This document shows positions 1 through 6,657 of a DNA stretch of 13,823 bases, one piece after another (the first letter of the stretch is position 1; every line of letters starts with the position of its first letter). The translations under genes and the position numbers were made by a program. The notes beneath the pieces were generated by a model. It was not told the DNA's origin and searched no databases. It saw only the letters and a program-made list of their open reading frames with translations. This stretch comes from a bacterium (GTDB taxonomy: Bacteria > Babelota > Babeliae > Babelales > CAIQNR01), in assembly GCA_947502805.1 (NCBI GenBank), contig CANNBR010000018.1, forward strand, positions 1 to 13,823, given 5' to 3'.

Positions 1-246
1 TTGTTTTGCTGCTTCAATTTGGGTGCAATTTTCTATTTTACTCAAAAATGAAATAACATCGCCACCAGCTTGGCATCCAAAGCAATAAAACATTTCCCGA
101 TGGGGGCTTACGGTAAATGAAGCAGTACGTTCACTATGAAAGGGACATTGTCCTTTCCAGTAGCCACCGATTTTTTTAAGTATCGTGTGCTCATTTATTA
201 CGTCCAGAATAGGGACGCGCTCTTTGATGAGATTAAATAGATTCAT
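1..246 (-). CDS. dnaG: DNA primase DnaG, N-terminal zinc-binding part (cut by window edge)
   Basis: I translated the minus strand from the ATG at 246-244; the frame stays open for 82 codons to the left edge. DnaG makes the RNA primers that start Okazaki fragments. The visible part is the CHC2-type zinc-binding domain: Cys34 and His37 in YWKGQCPFHSERTASF, then Cys55 and Cys58 in MFYCFGCQAGGDVISF, with the spacing and flanking residues typical of bacterial primases. The catalytic TOPRIM and helicase-binding parts lie outside the window. The start overlaps the lgt stop as ATGA (4 bases) and no good Shine-Dalgarno site precedes it, so translation is probably coupled to lgt. It is the last visible gene of the mnmG-lgt-dnaG operon. 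The family call is firm; only completeness is unknown. Confidence 0.93.
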   Translation of the reverse strand, partial: MNLFNLIKERVPILDVINEHTILKKIGGYWKGQCPFHSERTASFTVSPHREMFYCFGCQAGGDVISFLSKIENCTQIEAAKQ

Positions 247-1031
247 GAGCGTCTATTTTTAGAAGAAGAACTAAAGCTTCTTGTAAAGGTTGCAAGAAAA
301 AAAATGATAAGCCCGGCCATGCCTACCACACCAGCTGCAACTTGCGAGAAAGAAAAACTATCAGATATGAGCGTGCGGTCACCGCGTAAAAAATCAACGA
401 TGAACCGTTCAATTCCCATAAGTATAAAATATGCCCCAAAGAGTTGGCCTGGTTTTTTTAGTTTTTTTTGTCCACTAGTGAACATAAAGATGAATAATAA
501 AAATTCTAAGCCGGCACTATATAACTGTGTTGGGTGAATGTATTCGCCTAATGGAGCAAGAGAGTCTGGGTCTGTGTACATGACCGCTGTTAAACAATTG
601 GTTGGTATGCCGTAACAACAGCCTGAAAAAAAACATCCAAGTCGAGAAATAGCAAAGGTGAGCGGTACATAAATAACTACTCGGTCAAATGATGGGATAA
701 TTAAAATGTTGTGTTTATGCATGTACCAACTTATAAAAAGGGGCACTGCTATAAAGGCTCCTAAAACAGAAAATCCAGTATTCCAAAAACTAAAAAGTTC
801 ACTCAAACTGTTTAATTCGCCTATGCATTCTGCAAGGTATAATAATTTCCCCCCTAATACCCCTGAAATAATTGATAGTGAAACAAGTGTAAAAACTTGA
901 TCCATAGTCAAAAGCTTTTTTCGTTCAGAGTCGAAACTAAATGCAACGATAAAAGCAGAGACCCCAATGGCAATCATAGCGCCATAAATATGGAGGGATA
1001 AAGGACCAAAAATATGCATACTAAGTGGCAT
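243..1031 (-). CDS. lgt: Prolipoprotein diacylglyceryl transferase Lgt
   Basis: A 262-residue polytopic membrane protein. Lgt moves diacylglycerol from phosphatidylglycerol to the lipobox cysteine of prolipoproteins, the first step of lipoprotein maturation in the inner membrane. Visible family features are ISRLGCFFSGCCYGIP (residues 128-143, with the conserved Arg130), HPTQLYSAGLE (166-176) and GIERFIVDFLRGDRT (206-220) with two arginines. About seven hydrophobic segments alternate with short loops. Where E. coli Lgt has a His in its Ser-Phe-His-Gly-Gly stretch, this protein reads GFSVLGAF (residues 86-93), so that His appears to be replaced by Leu; this needs an alignment. The start overlaps the mnmG stop by one base (TAATG), with AAGG six bases upstream inside mnmG. 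The Met at residue 5 is a possible alternative start. Confidence 0.95.
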   Translation of the reverse strand: MPLSMHIFGPLSLHIYGAMIAIGVSAFIVAFSFDSERKKLLTMDQVFTLVSLSIISGVLGGKLLYLAECIGELNSLSELFSFWNTGFSVLGAFIAVPLFISWYMHKHNILIIPSFDRVVIYVPLTFAISRLGCFFSGCCYGIPTNCLTAVMYTDPDSLAPLGEYIHPTQLYSAGLEFLLFIFMFTSGQKKLKKPGQLFGAYFILMGIERFIVDFLRGDRTLISDSFSFSQVAAGVVGMAGLIIFFLATFTRSFSSSSKNRRS

Positions 1032-2845
1032 TAAGCACCTTGTTTTTGAAGTATTTTTATTTTTAAAATCAATAATGACAATGCTGCTGGTGTCATTCCT
1101 GGAATAATACTTGCTTGCGCAATAGTTTCAGGTTTATGACGTGTTAATTTTTGCCGTAATTCGATAGAAAGTCCATCGGTAGCAAGGTAATTGAAATCAA
1201 GAGGCAGGCGCATGGTTTGATGTTTTTTAAGTTTTTCTACTTCAAGCGTTTCTCGTTCAATATAAGGAGCATATTTGATTGAAGCTTGGATAGTCTGACA
1301 TGCGCGAGGAGAAAGTTTTTTTCCTATTAACGCAGCTACTGTTTCTTGTGGCTTTGTATTGTCGGCAAATCCATGAATAAGCTCAGTATGAGTTTTTGTT
1401 GTTCTTAATTCATGAAGCGTTTCTTCGATTTGTTTTTTCTCAGCAAAAAAATCTTGATAAAGTTGTTCTGGAATAAGTCCAATTTTGTAAGCGCGCTCAG
1501 TAAGGCGTAAGAATGCATTATCTTGACGTAGCGTGAGTCGATGTTCAGCACGAGACGTAAACATACGATAGGGTTCGTCGACACTTAAGGTAGTTAAGTC
1601 GTCGATCATAACTCCGATATATCCTTCTGTTCTATCAATAATAAAGGGCGGTTCTCCGGATGCGGTTAATGAAGCGTTAATACCCGCGATAATTCCTTGG
1701 CCAGCAGCTTCTTCGTATCCTGTTGTTCCATTAATTTGTCCTGCAAGAAAGAGCCCCGGAACAGCTTTTACTTCAAGCGTTTGTTTTAATTGATTGGGAA
1801 GTACAAAGTCATATTCGATGGCATAACCAGCTCGAACAATGACCGCATTTTCAAATCCTTTAATTGCTTGAATATAGGCAGTTTGCGCTTCAAGGGGCAA
1901 AGAGGTTGAAAGGCCATTTGGATAAATCCAATCACTGGTAAGGCTTTCTGGTTCTACAAAAATTTGGTGAGAAGTTTTTTCTGGAAAGCGGGTAATTTTA
2001 TCTTCGATAGAAGGGCAGTAGCGTGGGCCAATACCTGAAATTTCTTTGCGCAAGATACGAGAAAGATGAGCATTTTCTTTTATAATATCATGTACCTGTT
2101 CATTGGTGTGGGTAATATAGCAATCAAGCTTTGTAGTGGTAGTGTGTGGATAAAATTCAAAAAGATAGTCGAGTGGGTCTGATTCTTGTTTAATCATTTT
2201 GGTAAAATCGAGTGATTCGCGTAAAAGGCGTGGAGGGGTTCCAGTTTTTAAGCGCCCAAGAGCGAGCCCAAGATCGCGCAAAGATTTAGCAAGTCCAATA
2301 ACTGGCTTTTCATCTTCTCTTCCTGAAGGATAATTTTCAAGGCCAATATGTACTAGTCCATTTAAAAAAGTACCAGTAGTTAAAACAACGGTTGGAGAAT
2401 TCAGTATTCTGCCATCGGCAAGTCGTACCCCTTGGATAATTTTTTCATCATTGATTAAAAGCTCCTCTGCCATTGCTTCAATGATGGTAAGGTTTGGGGT
2501 CTCTTTGAGTCGGCGTTGGCTTTCTTTGCTGTAGGCATTTTTATCAATTTGTAAGCGAAGCCCATGAACAGCTGGGCCTTTGGTAGTGTTAAGCATGCGT
2601 ACTTGAAGATATGTTTTTGTGCATAATTCGGGCATTAAGCCTCCAAGTGCTGCTATTTCAAAAACAATATGACCTTTCCCTATTCCTCCAATGGCAGGAT
2701 TGCAGGGCATGTAGCCAATTTTTTGTTCGGTAAGGGTAACCATGGCTGTTTTTGAGCCTCTTCGGGCTGCTGCATAGGCAGCTTCTACCCCGGCATGTCC
2801 AGCACCAATGATTACCACGTCAAAATTATATAAATTTTTGTCCAT
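1031..2845 (-). CDS. mnmG: tRNA uridine 5-carboxymethylaminomethyl modification enzyme MnmG (GidA)
   Basis: 604 residues, slightly shorter than the roughly 630 usual for the family. With MnmE, MnmG uses FAD, NADH and methylenetetrahydrofolate to install the cmnm5 group on U34 of tRNAs that read split codon boxes. The N-terminus has the FAD Rossmann motif GAGHAGVEAAYAAARRG (14-30), followed by the GidA signature MPCNPAIGGIGKGH. A second signature, GQINGTTGYEEAAGQG, lies past the middle. The C-terminus ends with the helical region containing IIPGMTPAALSLLILK. AGGT lies seven bases before the ATG. It is the first gene of the mnmG-lgt-dnaG run; a terminator for the preceding gene ends only 25 bases upstream, so its promoter must overlap that hairpin or lie very close to it. 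mnmE is not in the window. Confidence 0.97.
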   Translation of the reverse strand: MDKNLYNFDVVIIGAGHAGVEAAYAAARRGSKTAMVTLTEQKIGYMPCNPAIGGIGKGHIVFEIAALGGLMPELCTKTYLQVRMLNTTKGPAVHGLRLQIDKNAYSKESQRRLKETPNLTIIEAMAEELLINDEKIIQGVRLADGRILNSPTVVLTTGTFLNGLVHIGLENYPSGREDEKPVIGLAKSLRDLGLALGRLKTGTPPRLLRESLDFTKMIKQESDPLDYLFEFYPHTTTTKLDCYITHTNEQVHDIIKENAHLSRILRKEISGIGPRYCPSIEDKITRFPEKTSHQIFVEPESLTSDWIYPNGLSTSLPLEAQTAYIQAIKGFENAVIVRAGYAIEYDFVLPNQLKQTLEVKAVPGLFLAGQINGTTGYEEAAGQGIIAGINASLTASGEPPFIIDRTEGYIGVMIDDLTTLSVDEPYRMFTSRAEHRLTLRQDNAFLRLTERAYKIGLIPEQLYQDFFAEKKQIEETLHELRTTKTHTELIHGFADNTKPQETVAALIGKKLSPRACQTIQASIKYAPYIERETLEVEKLKKHQTMRLPLDFNYLATDGLSIELRQKLTRHKPETIAQASIIPGMTPAALSLLILKIKILQKQGA

Positions 2846-2869
2846 CTTTTTTACCTACTTATACTAAGA

Positions 2870-2902
2870 AAAACCCCTAGAACAGTGATGTTCTAAGGGT
2901 TT
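2870..2902 (-). terminator. Intrinsic terminator after the secreted hypothetical gene
   Basis: On the minus strand, AAACCCTTAGAACA pairs with TGTTCTAGGGGTTT (14 pairs, one of them G-T, across a 4-base loop) and the right arm runs into TTTTTC. The GC block followed by T residues points to termination on the minus strand, serving the gene at 2968-3498 and insulating mnmG. Between this hairpin and that gene's stop codon lie two copies of AAAAGAGAAT (2910-2919 and 2957-2966) with no evident role. Confidence 0.8.
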
Positions 2903-2967
2903 AGTGTACAAAAGAGAATGTCTTTCGGCTAGTGGAAACCTCCATCTCCCCTAAATAAAAGAGAATC

Positions 2968-3498
2968 TTACGCAGGAACCTGACGAGCAAGAAAGAAATC
3001 TTTGAGTGCAATAAGTTTTGTAAAAACAGAGTATCGCGCTTCAATAGCGTTCTTAAGTAGTTGTTTAGTTTCAGGTGTTAGTTTTTCTACTAAAATAGTT
3101 GCTTGTTTAAAGTCATTGCCTTGTATTTTAAACAGTTCTTCCCAGACTGGAAGATCTTGAGCAAATAGATTTTTTTGAGGATTACTTGTATTTGCAGCTT
3201 GCTCTCTAAAAGCTTTAATCATTGCAGCGATACCGAACTTTGCTCTGTCATCCTTATTAGTTGTCTCGTTAATAATGTCTTGCATCGATTTGAATGCTAC
3301 AATCGCGTTTGTATTAGCAGAAGCATTTTGAGTAGTGCTGGTAGGAGTCTTAGATGTTTTTGGGTTTGAAGATAACCCAAGAGCATTTTTTATTTTTTCA
3401 ATAATAGTAGCTTGAGACTCAGGTTGCGTTTTAGCCGCAACATTACTAGTTACACAAAAAAGGGATACCAATAAAATGGTAGGAAATAGGTATTTCAT
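2968..3498 (-). CDS. Secreted or periplasmic hypothetical protein
   Basis: 176 residues; I do not recognise the family. Residues 1-22 form a classic signal peptide: MKYL, a hydrophobic core (FPTILLVSLFCV), then SNVAA before KTQ, giving an Ala-x-Ala-like site for signal peptidase I. There is no proper lipobox, because Phe precedes the only Cys. After a short amphipathic helix (IIEKIKNALGL) comes a Ser/Thr/Asn/Pro-rich linker at about residues 38-65, then a mostly helical domain with alternating charged and hydrophobic residues to the end. GAGG lies seven bases before the ATG. The gene is monocistronic: the divergent mraY promoter region precedes it and a strong terminator follows. Export and the helical domain suggest a periplasmic or surface role; a host-directed effector cannot be excluded and is not supported by any motif. 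Confidence 0.8.
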   Translation of the reverse strand: MKYLFPTILLVSLFCVTSNVAAKTQPESQATIIEKIKNALGLSSNPKTSKTPTSTTQNASANTNAIVAFKSMQDIINETTNKDDRAKFGIAAMIKAFREQAANTSNPQKNLFAQDLPVWEELFKIQGNDFKQATILVEKLTPETKQLLKNAIEARYSVFTKLIALKDFFLARQVPA

Positions 3499-3565
3499 AA
3501 AAGAACCTCATAGTTAGTTAAATTTATTTATAAACCTCATGCAAATTAATCAAAGTACTCTTACC

Positions 3566-3593
3566 AGAATACCCTTGGAGACGGGATAGTCAA
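3566..3593 (-). promoter_or_regulatory. Possible sigma-70-type promoter of the secreted hypothetical gene
   Basis: On the minus strand TTGACT (3593-3588) and TATTCT (3571-3566) are separated by 16 bases, about 70 bases upstream of the ATG at 3498. The -35 box is good and the -10 box is modest. A second pair nearer the gene (TTTGAT, then TATAAA) is an alternative, so the choice between them is uncertain. Confidence 0.4.
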
Positions 3594-3604
3594 AGGCCCC
3601 CCTG

Positions 3605-3634
3605 TTCAATCTATTGATTTAAGCATGATATACT
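3605..3634 (+). promoter_or_regulatory. Extended -10 promoter of mraY
   Basis: TATACT at 3629-3634 is preceded by TG one base earlier (TGATATACT), an extended -10 element. A weak -35 box, TTCAAT, lies 18 bases further upstream. It is about 55 bases before the mraY ATG and is the only convincing plus-strand promoter in the gap. Confidence 0.5.
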
Positions 3635-3688
3635 TATATCTTTGATACTATCTAATATGAATATAAGCCTGTAGAGGAGTTTTTGAGT

Positions 3689-4756
3689 ATGTTATATCAT
3701 CTTGCCATCGCCTGGAAGGGCTATCTGCCTGGTTTGAATGTTGTTCATTATATAAGTTTTAGGGCAATGGCGGCTCTTTTAAGCTCACTAGTTCTTTCAT
3801 TTTGGTGGGGAAGTGCTTTTATTGGATTTTCACGTAATTTTTTGCGTTCAAAGGCTCGCGAGTTTACTCCTCATGCTCATAAGGAAGATAAAAACGACAT
3901 GCCTACTATGGGAGGTGTTTTTATTGTTGCAGTGGTTGTTGCAACAATGCTTTTGTGGTCTCCTTTGAATAAGCCTGAGATTTGGCTTTTTTTACTATGT
4001 CTTACTGGTTTTGCCTGTATTGGTGGGTGGGATGATTATTCAAAACTGCGCTATAAAAAAGGAATTAATGCTTCAGTAAAATTTTTTCTTCAAGTGACAA
4101 TGGGGGCAATTGTAGCCTCTTTGTGGTATTGGCTTTGCGCTCCTTCAACCGCTCTTGTGTTTCCTTTTTTTAAAAATTTTCAACCCGAGCTTGGGATTCT
4201 TTTAATACCCTGGGCCATTTTTGTAATGGTTGGCACAAGTAATGCGGTAAATTTAACCGATGGCTTAGATGGCCTTGCTATTGGATCATTGATTACTAAT
4301 TTTGCGACCTTTAGCGTTATTTGTTATGCCGCAGGTCATGTGGTGATTGCTCATTATTTACAAATACCGTTTGCAGGAACAGCAGAATTGGTGGTTGTTG
4401 GGGGAGCGCTCGTGGGGGCATCGCTTGGATTTTTATGGTACAACACCTACCCTGCCCAAATTTTTATGGGGGATGTTGGTTCATTATCTCTTGGGGCTGC
4501 CTTAGGGTTCATGGCTTTATGTTGCAAGCAAGAACTCCTGCTCATTATAGCAGGAGGATTGTTTGTGGTAGAGACATTGTCAGTGATTGTACAGGTGCTT
4601 TCATACCGCTATTTAAAACGACGCATGTTTAGAATGGCTCCGATTCATCATCACTTTGAGCTTCAAGGATGGGGTGAATCAAAGATAACGGTAAGGTTCT
4701 GTATAATATCTTTTATTTTGTGTTTGATGGCGCTTATGACATTAAAGTTGCGCTGA
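3689..4756 (+). CDS. mraY: Phospho-N-acetylmuramoyl-pentapeptide-transferase MraY
   Basis: 355 residues from the ATG at 3689, near the family norm of about 360. MraY moves phospho-MurNAc-pentapeptide from UMP to undecaprenyl phosphate, giving lipid I at the inner membrane. Visible signatures are MPTMGGVFIV (71-80), the paired aspartates in GGWDDYSKLRYKKG (112-125), NAVNLTDGLDGLA (185-197), IFMGDVGSLSLG (258-269) and the triple His in APIHHHFELQGWGE (317-330). About ten hydrophobic segments are present. I prefer this ATG over a TTG six bases earlier, because AGGAG at 3675-3679 sits nine bases before the ATG but only three before the TTG. The gene stands alone, away from any mur or fts gene, and its last 15 bases overlap the convergent permease gene. 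Confidence 0.96.
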   Translation: MLYHLAIAWKGYLPGLNVVHYISFRAMAALLSSLVLSFWWGSAFIGFSRNFLRSKAREFTPHAHKEDKNDMPTMGGVFIVAVVVATMLLWSPLNKPEIWLFLLCLTGFACIGGWDDYSKLRYKKGINASVKFFLQVTMGAIVASLWYWLCAPSTALVFPFFKNFQPELGILLIPWAIFVMVGTSNAVNLTDGLDGLAIGSLITNFATFSVICYAAGHVVIAHYLQIPFAGTAELVVVGGALVGASLGFLWYNTYPAQIFMGDVGSLSLGAALGFMALCCKQELLLIIAGGLFVVETLSVIVQVLSYRYLKRRMFRMAPIHHHFELQGWGESKITVRFCIISFILCLMALMTLKLR

Positions 4757-6010
4757 TTTCCGTTTAGCAAGATACAAAAGTGTTCCCAGTGTAAGAATGC
4801 TCCCGAAAAAATAAAGTGGAATAATATTTGTGAAAATAAATCCACGAATACAAAACACGATAGCAATCAAACAACTGATCATACCAAGTATGCTTAAAGG
4901 TGAGCGGGCAATCTTATAAAGTGATGCGATGCTAATTGCATAGGCGGTCATACCAGCAAGAACACTGGTATATTGCAAAGGGATTTGAGCCCCTTTGGTT
5001 AATGCTAAAAACCCAAGACAGATAACCCCTTCTGTAAGAATACAAAGATAAGGAATGTTAGTCGTTGTGCATGTTGCAAAGGACTTTGAAGCTGGAAGAT
5101 AATTGTGTTGTGCAAGGGTATGAAGATTCCATGCATTACTAAATAAAATTCCATAGGCACCACCTAAAGCAGAAGCTGCAATAGCAAGAGAAAGAACCGG
5201 AGTAAGAATACTTAAGAGGTGTGGAAAAGTTTTTTGAATGAGTGCAGGAAAGGCATCAGCATAGTTTGCTTGTTGTGCGAGCGTATCACCTAAGGCTGCA
5301 TAAAAAAGAAATTGATACAAAGTTAGAAGTGTAATCACAATAAAAAACGAATATATAATAGCGCGACTGGCGTTTTTTTGTGGATTATCAATGATCTTGC
5401 TTAAAGAGCAACTAGCTTCAAACCCTAAAAAACAGAAAATAACGAGTGGAAGTGAAAGGGGCATTCCTTCCCAAATCATGGTGGGATTAGAAACTACTGC
5501 ATAGTCAAAAAACCAAAAACCAACTCCAATAGCAAAAAAGAGAGGAACTGACTTTGTTACCACAAAGAGGTACTGAATTTTTTGGCTTAATCTACCACTG
5601 AACATGTTTAAAAAAATAAATAAACTAATGATGAATACATCAAGAGAAAAAACAGAATAAGAAGCAAAGGCGGGAAAGCTTTTTTGTAAAAAAGTGTTAA
5701 AGACGTGAATCCCTAAGGTAGGGGTTGCTAGCTTTCCTATAAAGTAACACCAGGTGCTAATAAATCCCCAATAAGGGCTGAGAGCTGCACCAAAGGTATA
5801 AAATGTTCCTTCTTCATAAAAATCCATAAGGCGAGCAATAGAAAGAACAAGGGGAAGCATTAAAAGGCCTGCCATGCAGTACAGCAAAGGGGCCAAGCCG
5901 CCGATCTTTTGAGCCAAGACCACTGTATTAACAAAAACTCCAGTGCCAAGCATGATGTTTATGTTAATAAATATGGCTGAAAAAAGAGAAAGTTTATTTG
6001 TCCGTGACAT
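4742..6010 (-). CDS. Amino-acid permease-like transporter of the APC superfamily
   Basis: 422 residues, almost entirely membrane-spanning, with about 12 hydrophobic segments. The first segment carries the APC-fold substrate/ion motif as INIMLGTGVFVNTV (about 18-31). The sixth has FCFLGFEASCSLSKIIDNPQKNASRA in the position where APC amino-acid porters carry a Phe-x-Gly-Phe-Glu stretch followed by Asn-Pro and an Ala-Ile helix start. These features fit a proton- or sodium-coupled amino-acid importer or an exchanger; the substrate cannot be read from the sequence. AAAGG lies six bases before the ATG. It is monocistronic, with the repeat-rich gap upstream, and its 3' end overlaps mraY on the opposite strand. 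An uptake transporter of this kind is common in host-dependent bacteria. Confidence 0.85.
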   Translation of the reverse strand: MSRTNKLSLFSAIFININIMLGTGVFVNTVVLAQKIGGLAPLLYCMAGLLMLPLVLSIARLMDFYEEGTFYTFGAALSPYWGFISTWCYFIGKLATPTLGIHVFNTFLQKSFPAFASYSVFSLDVFIISLFIFLNMFSGRLSQKIQYLFVVTKSVPLFFAIGVGFWFFDYAVVSNPTMIWEGMPLSLPLVIFCFLGFEASCSLSKIIDNPQKNASRAIIYSFFIVITLLTLYQFLFYAALGDTLAQQANYADAFPALIQKTFPHLLSILTPVLSLAIAASALGGAYGILFSNAWNLHTLAQHNYLPASKSFATCTTTNIPYLCILTEGVICLGFLALTKGAQIPLQYTSVLAGMTAYAISIASLYKIARSPLSILGMISCLIAIVFCIRGFIFTNIIPLYFFGSILTLGTLLYLAKRKSAQL

Positions 6011-6088
6011 AGAAAACCTTTGTGATTAATGAGAACGTTTTTATATAAGAGCTTTTAGCTATAGCATAAAACGTACAGAGATACCATT

Positions 6089-6107
6089 ATGCCCTATACG
6101 GGCATGC
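6089..6107. repeat. Hairpin + ATGC motif, copy 1
   Basis: ATGCCC and GGGCAT form a six-pair stem around TATAC, followed by GC. The arrangement GCCC, five bases, GGGCATGC recurs at 6164-6180 and, with one wobble pair, at 6560-6576. Confidence 0.6.
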
Positions 6108-6154
6108 GTTTAGTCGAGGTGGGCGCAAGAATCTTTATTCTTACAATAACTTAC

Positions 6155-6180
6155 TTTTCTGTTGCCCTCCGCGGGCATGC
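6155..6180. repeat. Hairpin + ATGC motif, copy 2, with shared upstream block
   Basis: TTTTCTGTTGC (6155-6165) leads into GCCC, TCCGC, GGGCATGC. The 11-base lead is identical to the one at 6551-6561, and the stem has the same size and loop length as the other two copies. Confidence 0.65.
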
Positions 6181-6181
6181 G

Positions 6182-6210
6182 GCAAAGCAGGTGCTTGTGC
6201 ACCCCTTTGC
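6182..6210. repeat. Stable imperfect hairpin
   Basis: GCAAAG and CTTTGC pair outside; GGTGC and GCACC pair inside around a TTGT loop; a small asymmetric bulge (CA against C) separates them. Eleven pairs in total. It directly follows copy 2 of the hairpin + ATGC motif. No T-run follows on either strand, so it is not an intrinsic terminator. Confidence 0.55.
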
Positions 6211-6434
6211 AATCCACACACAAACCTGCGGTTCGATCGCTTTTTACGAATATAACTCGGTCCAGCTCCTACGGGCTTAGGCCCTCAAACACATATTCTG
6301 ATAGGGTACTTATTTATGATTTTTGACTTCGCGGCACGTGCAGGCTGATATCCTAATACGGACTGTTGCCTTGTTATTAAAAGTATTAATCTCCACGTCG
6401 TCCCCAACGATAGAAGGCGATCATATGTGACAAA

Positions 6435-6493
6435 GTCCGCCGACTGTGTCCACCGAAGCTTTATGCGAAGGTTGGAAGCCTTGGCGAAGGAGG
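6435..6493. repeat. Diverged tandem repeats related to the mreC 3' end
   Basis: GTCCGCCGA (6435-6443) recurs as GTCCACCGA (6448-6456). Then come two units about 20 bases long: CCGAAGCTTTATGCGAAGG (6453-6471) and GGAAGCCTTGGCGAAGG (6474-6490). The block CCGAAGCTTTA is identical to bases 9155-9145 (minus strand) within mreC, and in both places it is followed by a G-C-x-A-A-G-G stretch. Read as protein, such DNA gives strings like HAEALAKE or SSFAKAS, typical of palindromic repeat families that spread through some bacterial genomes. Confidence 0.6.
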
Positions 6494-6500
6494 AAGCATA

Positions 6501-6530
6501 GTGGTTGCCGACTGAGTGTCGGGGATCCAG
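6501..6530. repeat. Short palindromic element (CCGAC / GTCGG followed by GGATCCAG)
   Basis: CCGAC (6508-6512) and GTCGG (6518-6522) form a hairpin around TGAGT, followed by GGATCCAG. The layout resembles dispersed palindromic repeats of the Rickettsia RPE type, where a GC hairpin is flanked by a GGATCCAG- or GGAATCCAG-like end. Only one copy is visible here, so family membership is inference. Confidence 0.45.
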
Positions 6531-6550
6531 GTGTAATGAAGAAATCCCTA

Positions 6551-6576
6551 TTTTCTGTTGCTCTATGTGGGCATGC
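6551..6576. repeat. Hairpin + ATGC motif, copy 3
   Basis: TTTTCTGTTGC (6551-6561) is identical to 6155-6165. GCTC, TATGT, GGGCATGC then follows, with one G-T pair in the stem. Confidence 0.6.
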
Positions 6577-6657
6577 ATGTCTGCGCGCCTGATCATGAGC
6601 GTTCTTCTTTTTGATAAAATCGCTAATAATTATTCAAATTATTTCACTAAGAAATTA

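Larger units (their letters stand above)
6011..6657. other. Gene-free, GC-richer block with palindromes and diverged repeats
   Basis: About 650 bases between the permease and yebC. Frames open here are short, translate repeat DNA and match no protein I know. I counted about 48% GC for 6121-6540, against roughly 40% for the flanking genes. It contains three hairpin-plus-ATGC motifs, a strong hairpin at 6182-6210, tandem diverged repeats at 6435-6493 and a palindrome at 6508-6522, each listed separately. A short A/T hairpin (AAGAAT, CTTT, ATTCTT) lies at about 6127-6142. The first 60 bases upstream of the permease should hold its promoter, but I see no clear pair of boxes. The block could be decayed mobile DNA, a repeat hotspot or an unannotated structured RNA. 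Confidence 0.7.

Noticed and set aside
3683..3688. TTG start of mraY two codons upstream
   Set aside because: Only three bases from AGGAG; the ATG at 3689 has the better nine-base spacing.
4321..4632. 103-codon frame inside mraY in another reading frame
   Set aside because: Fully within a conserved gene, Cys/Arg-rich out-of-frame translation, no start signal.
6226..6250. T-loop-like GGTTCGATC, suggesting a tRNA or tmRNA end
   Set aside because: No acceptor stem, anticodon arm or CCA around it, and no tmRNA 5' signature on either strand.
6089..6280. 63-codon plus-strand open frame
   Set aside because: It begins inside the first hairpin motif, runs through another, and resembles no protein.
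6465..6500. GAAGGAGGAAGCA resembling the conserved loop of SRP RNA
   Set aside because: The partner bases of the SRP hairpin are absent and the string is explained by the tandem repeats.
6285..6596. 103-codon minus-strand open frame in the gap between the permease and yebC
   Set aside because: Its translation (for example SSFAKAS and TQSADF) is what palindromic-repeat DNA gives in frame; there is no ribosome-binding site, and the frame crosses several repeat units.
6080..6600. CRISPR array
   Set aside because: Motif copies are only three, irregularly spaced (about 70 and 400 bases apart), diverged, and without cas genes nearby.
6621..6657. Terminator after yebC
   Set aside because: Only weak A/T inverted repeats (ATTTC/GAAAT) without a GC stem or T-run on the minus strand.
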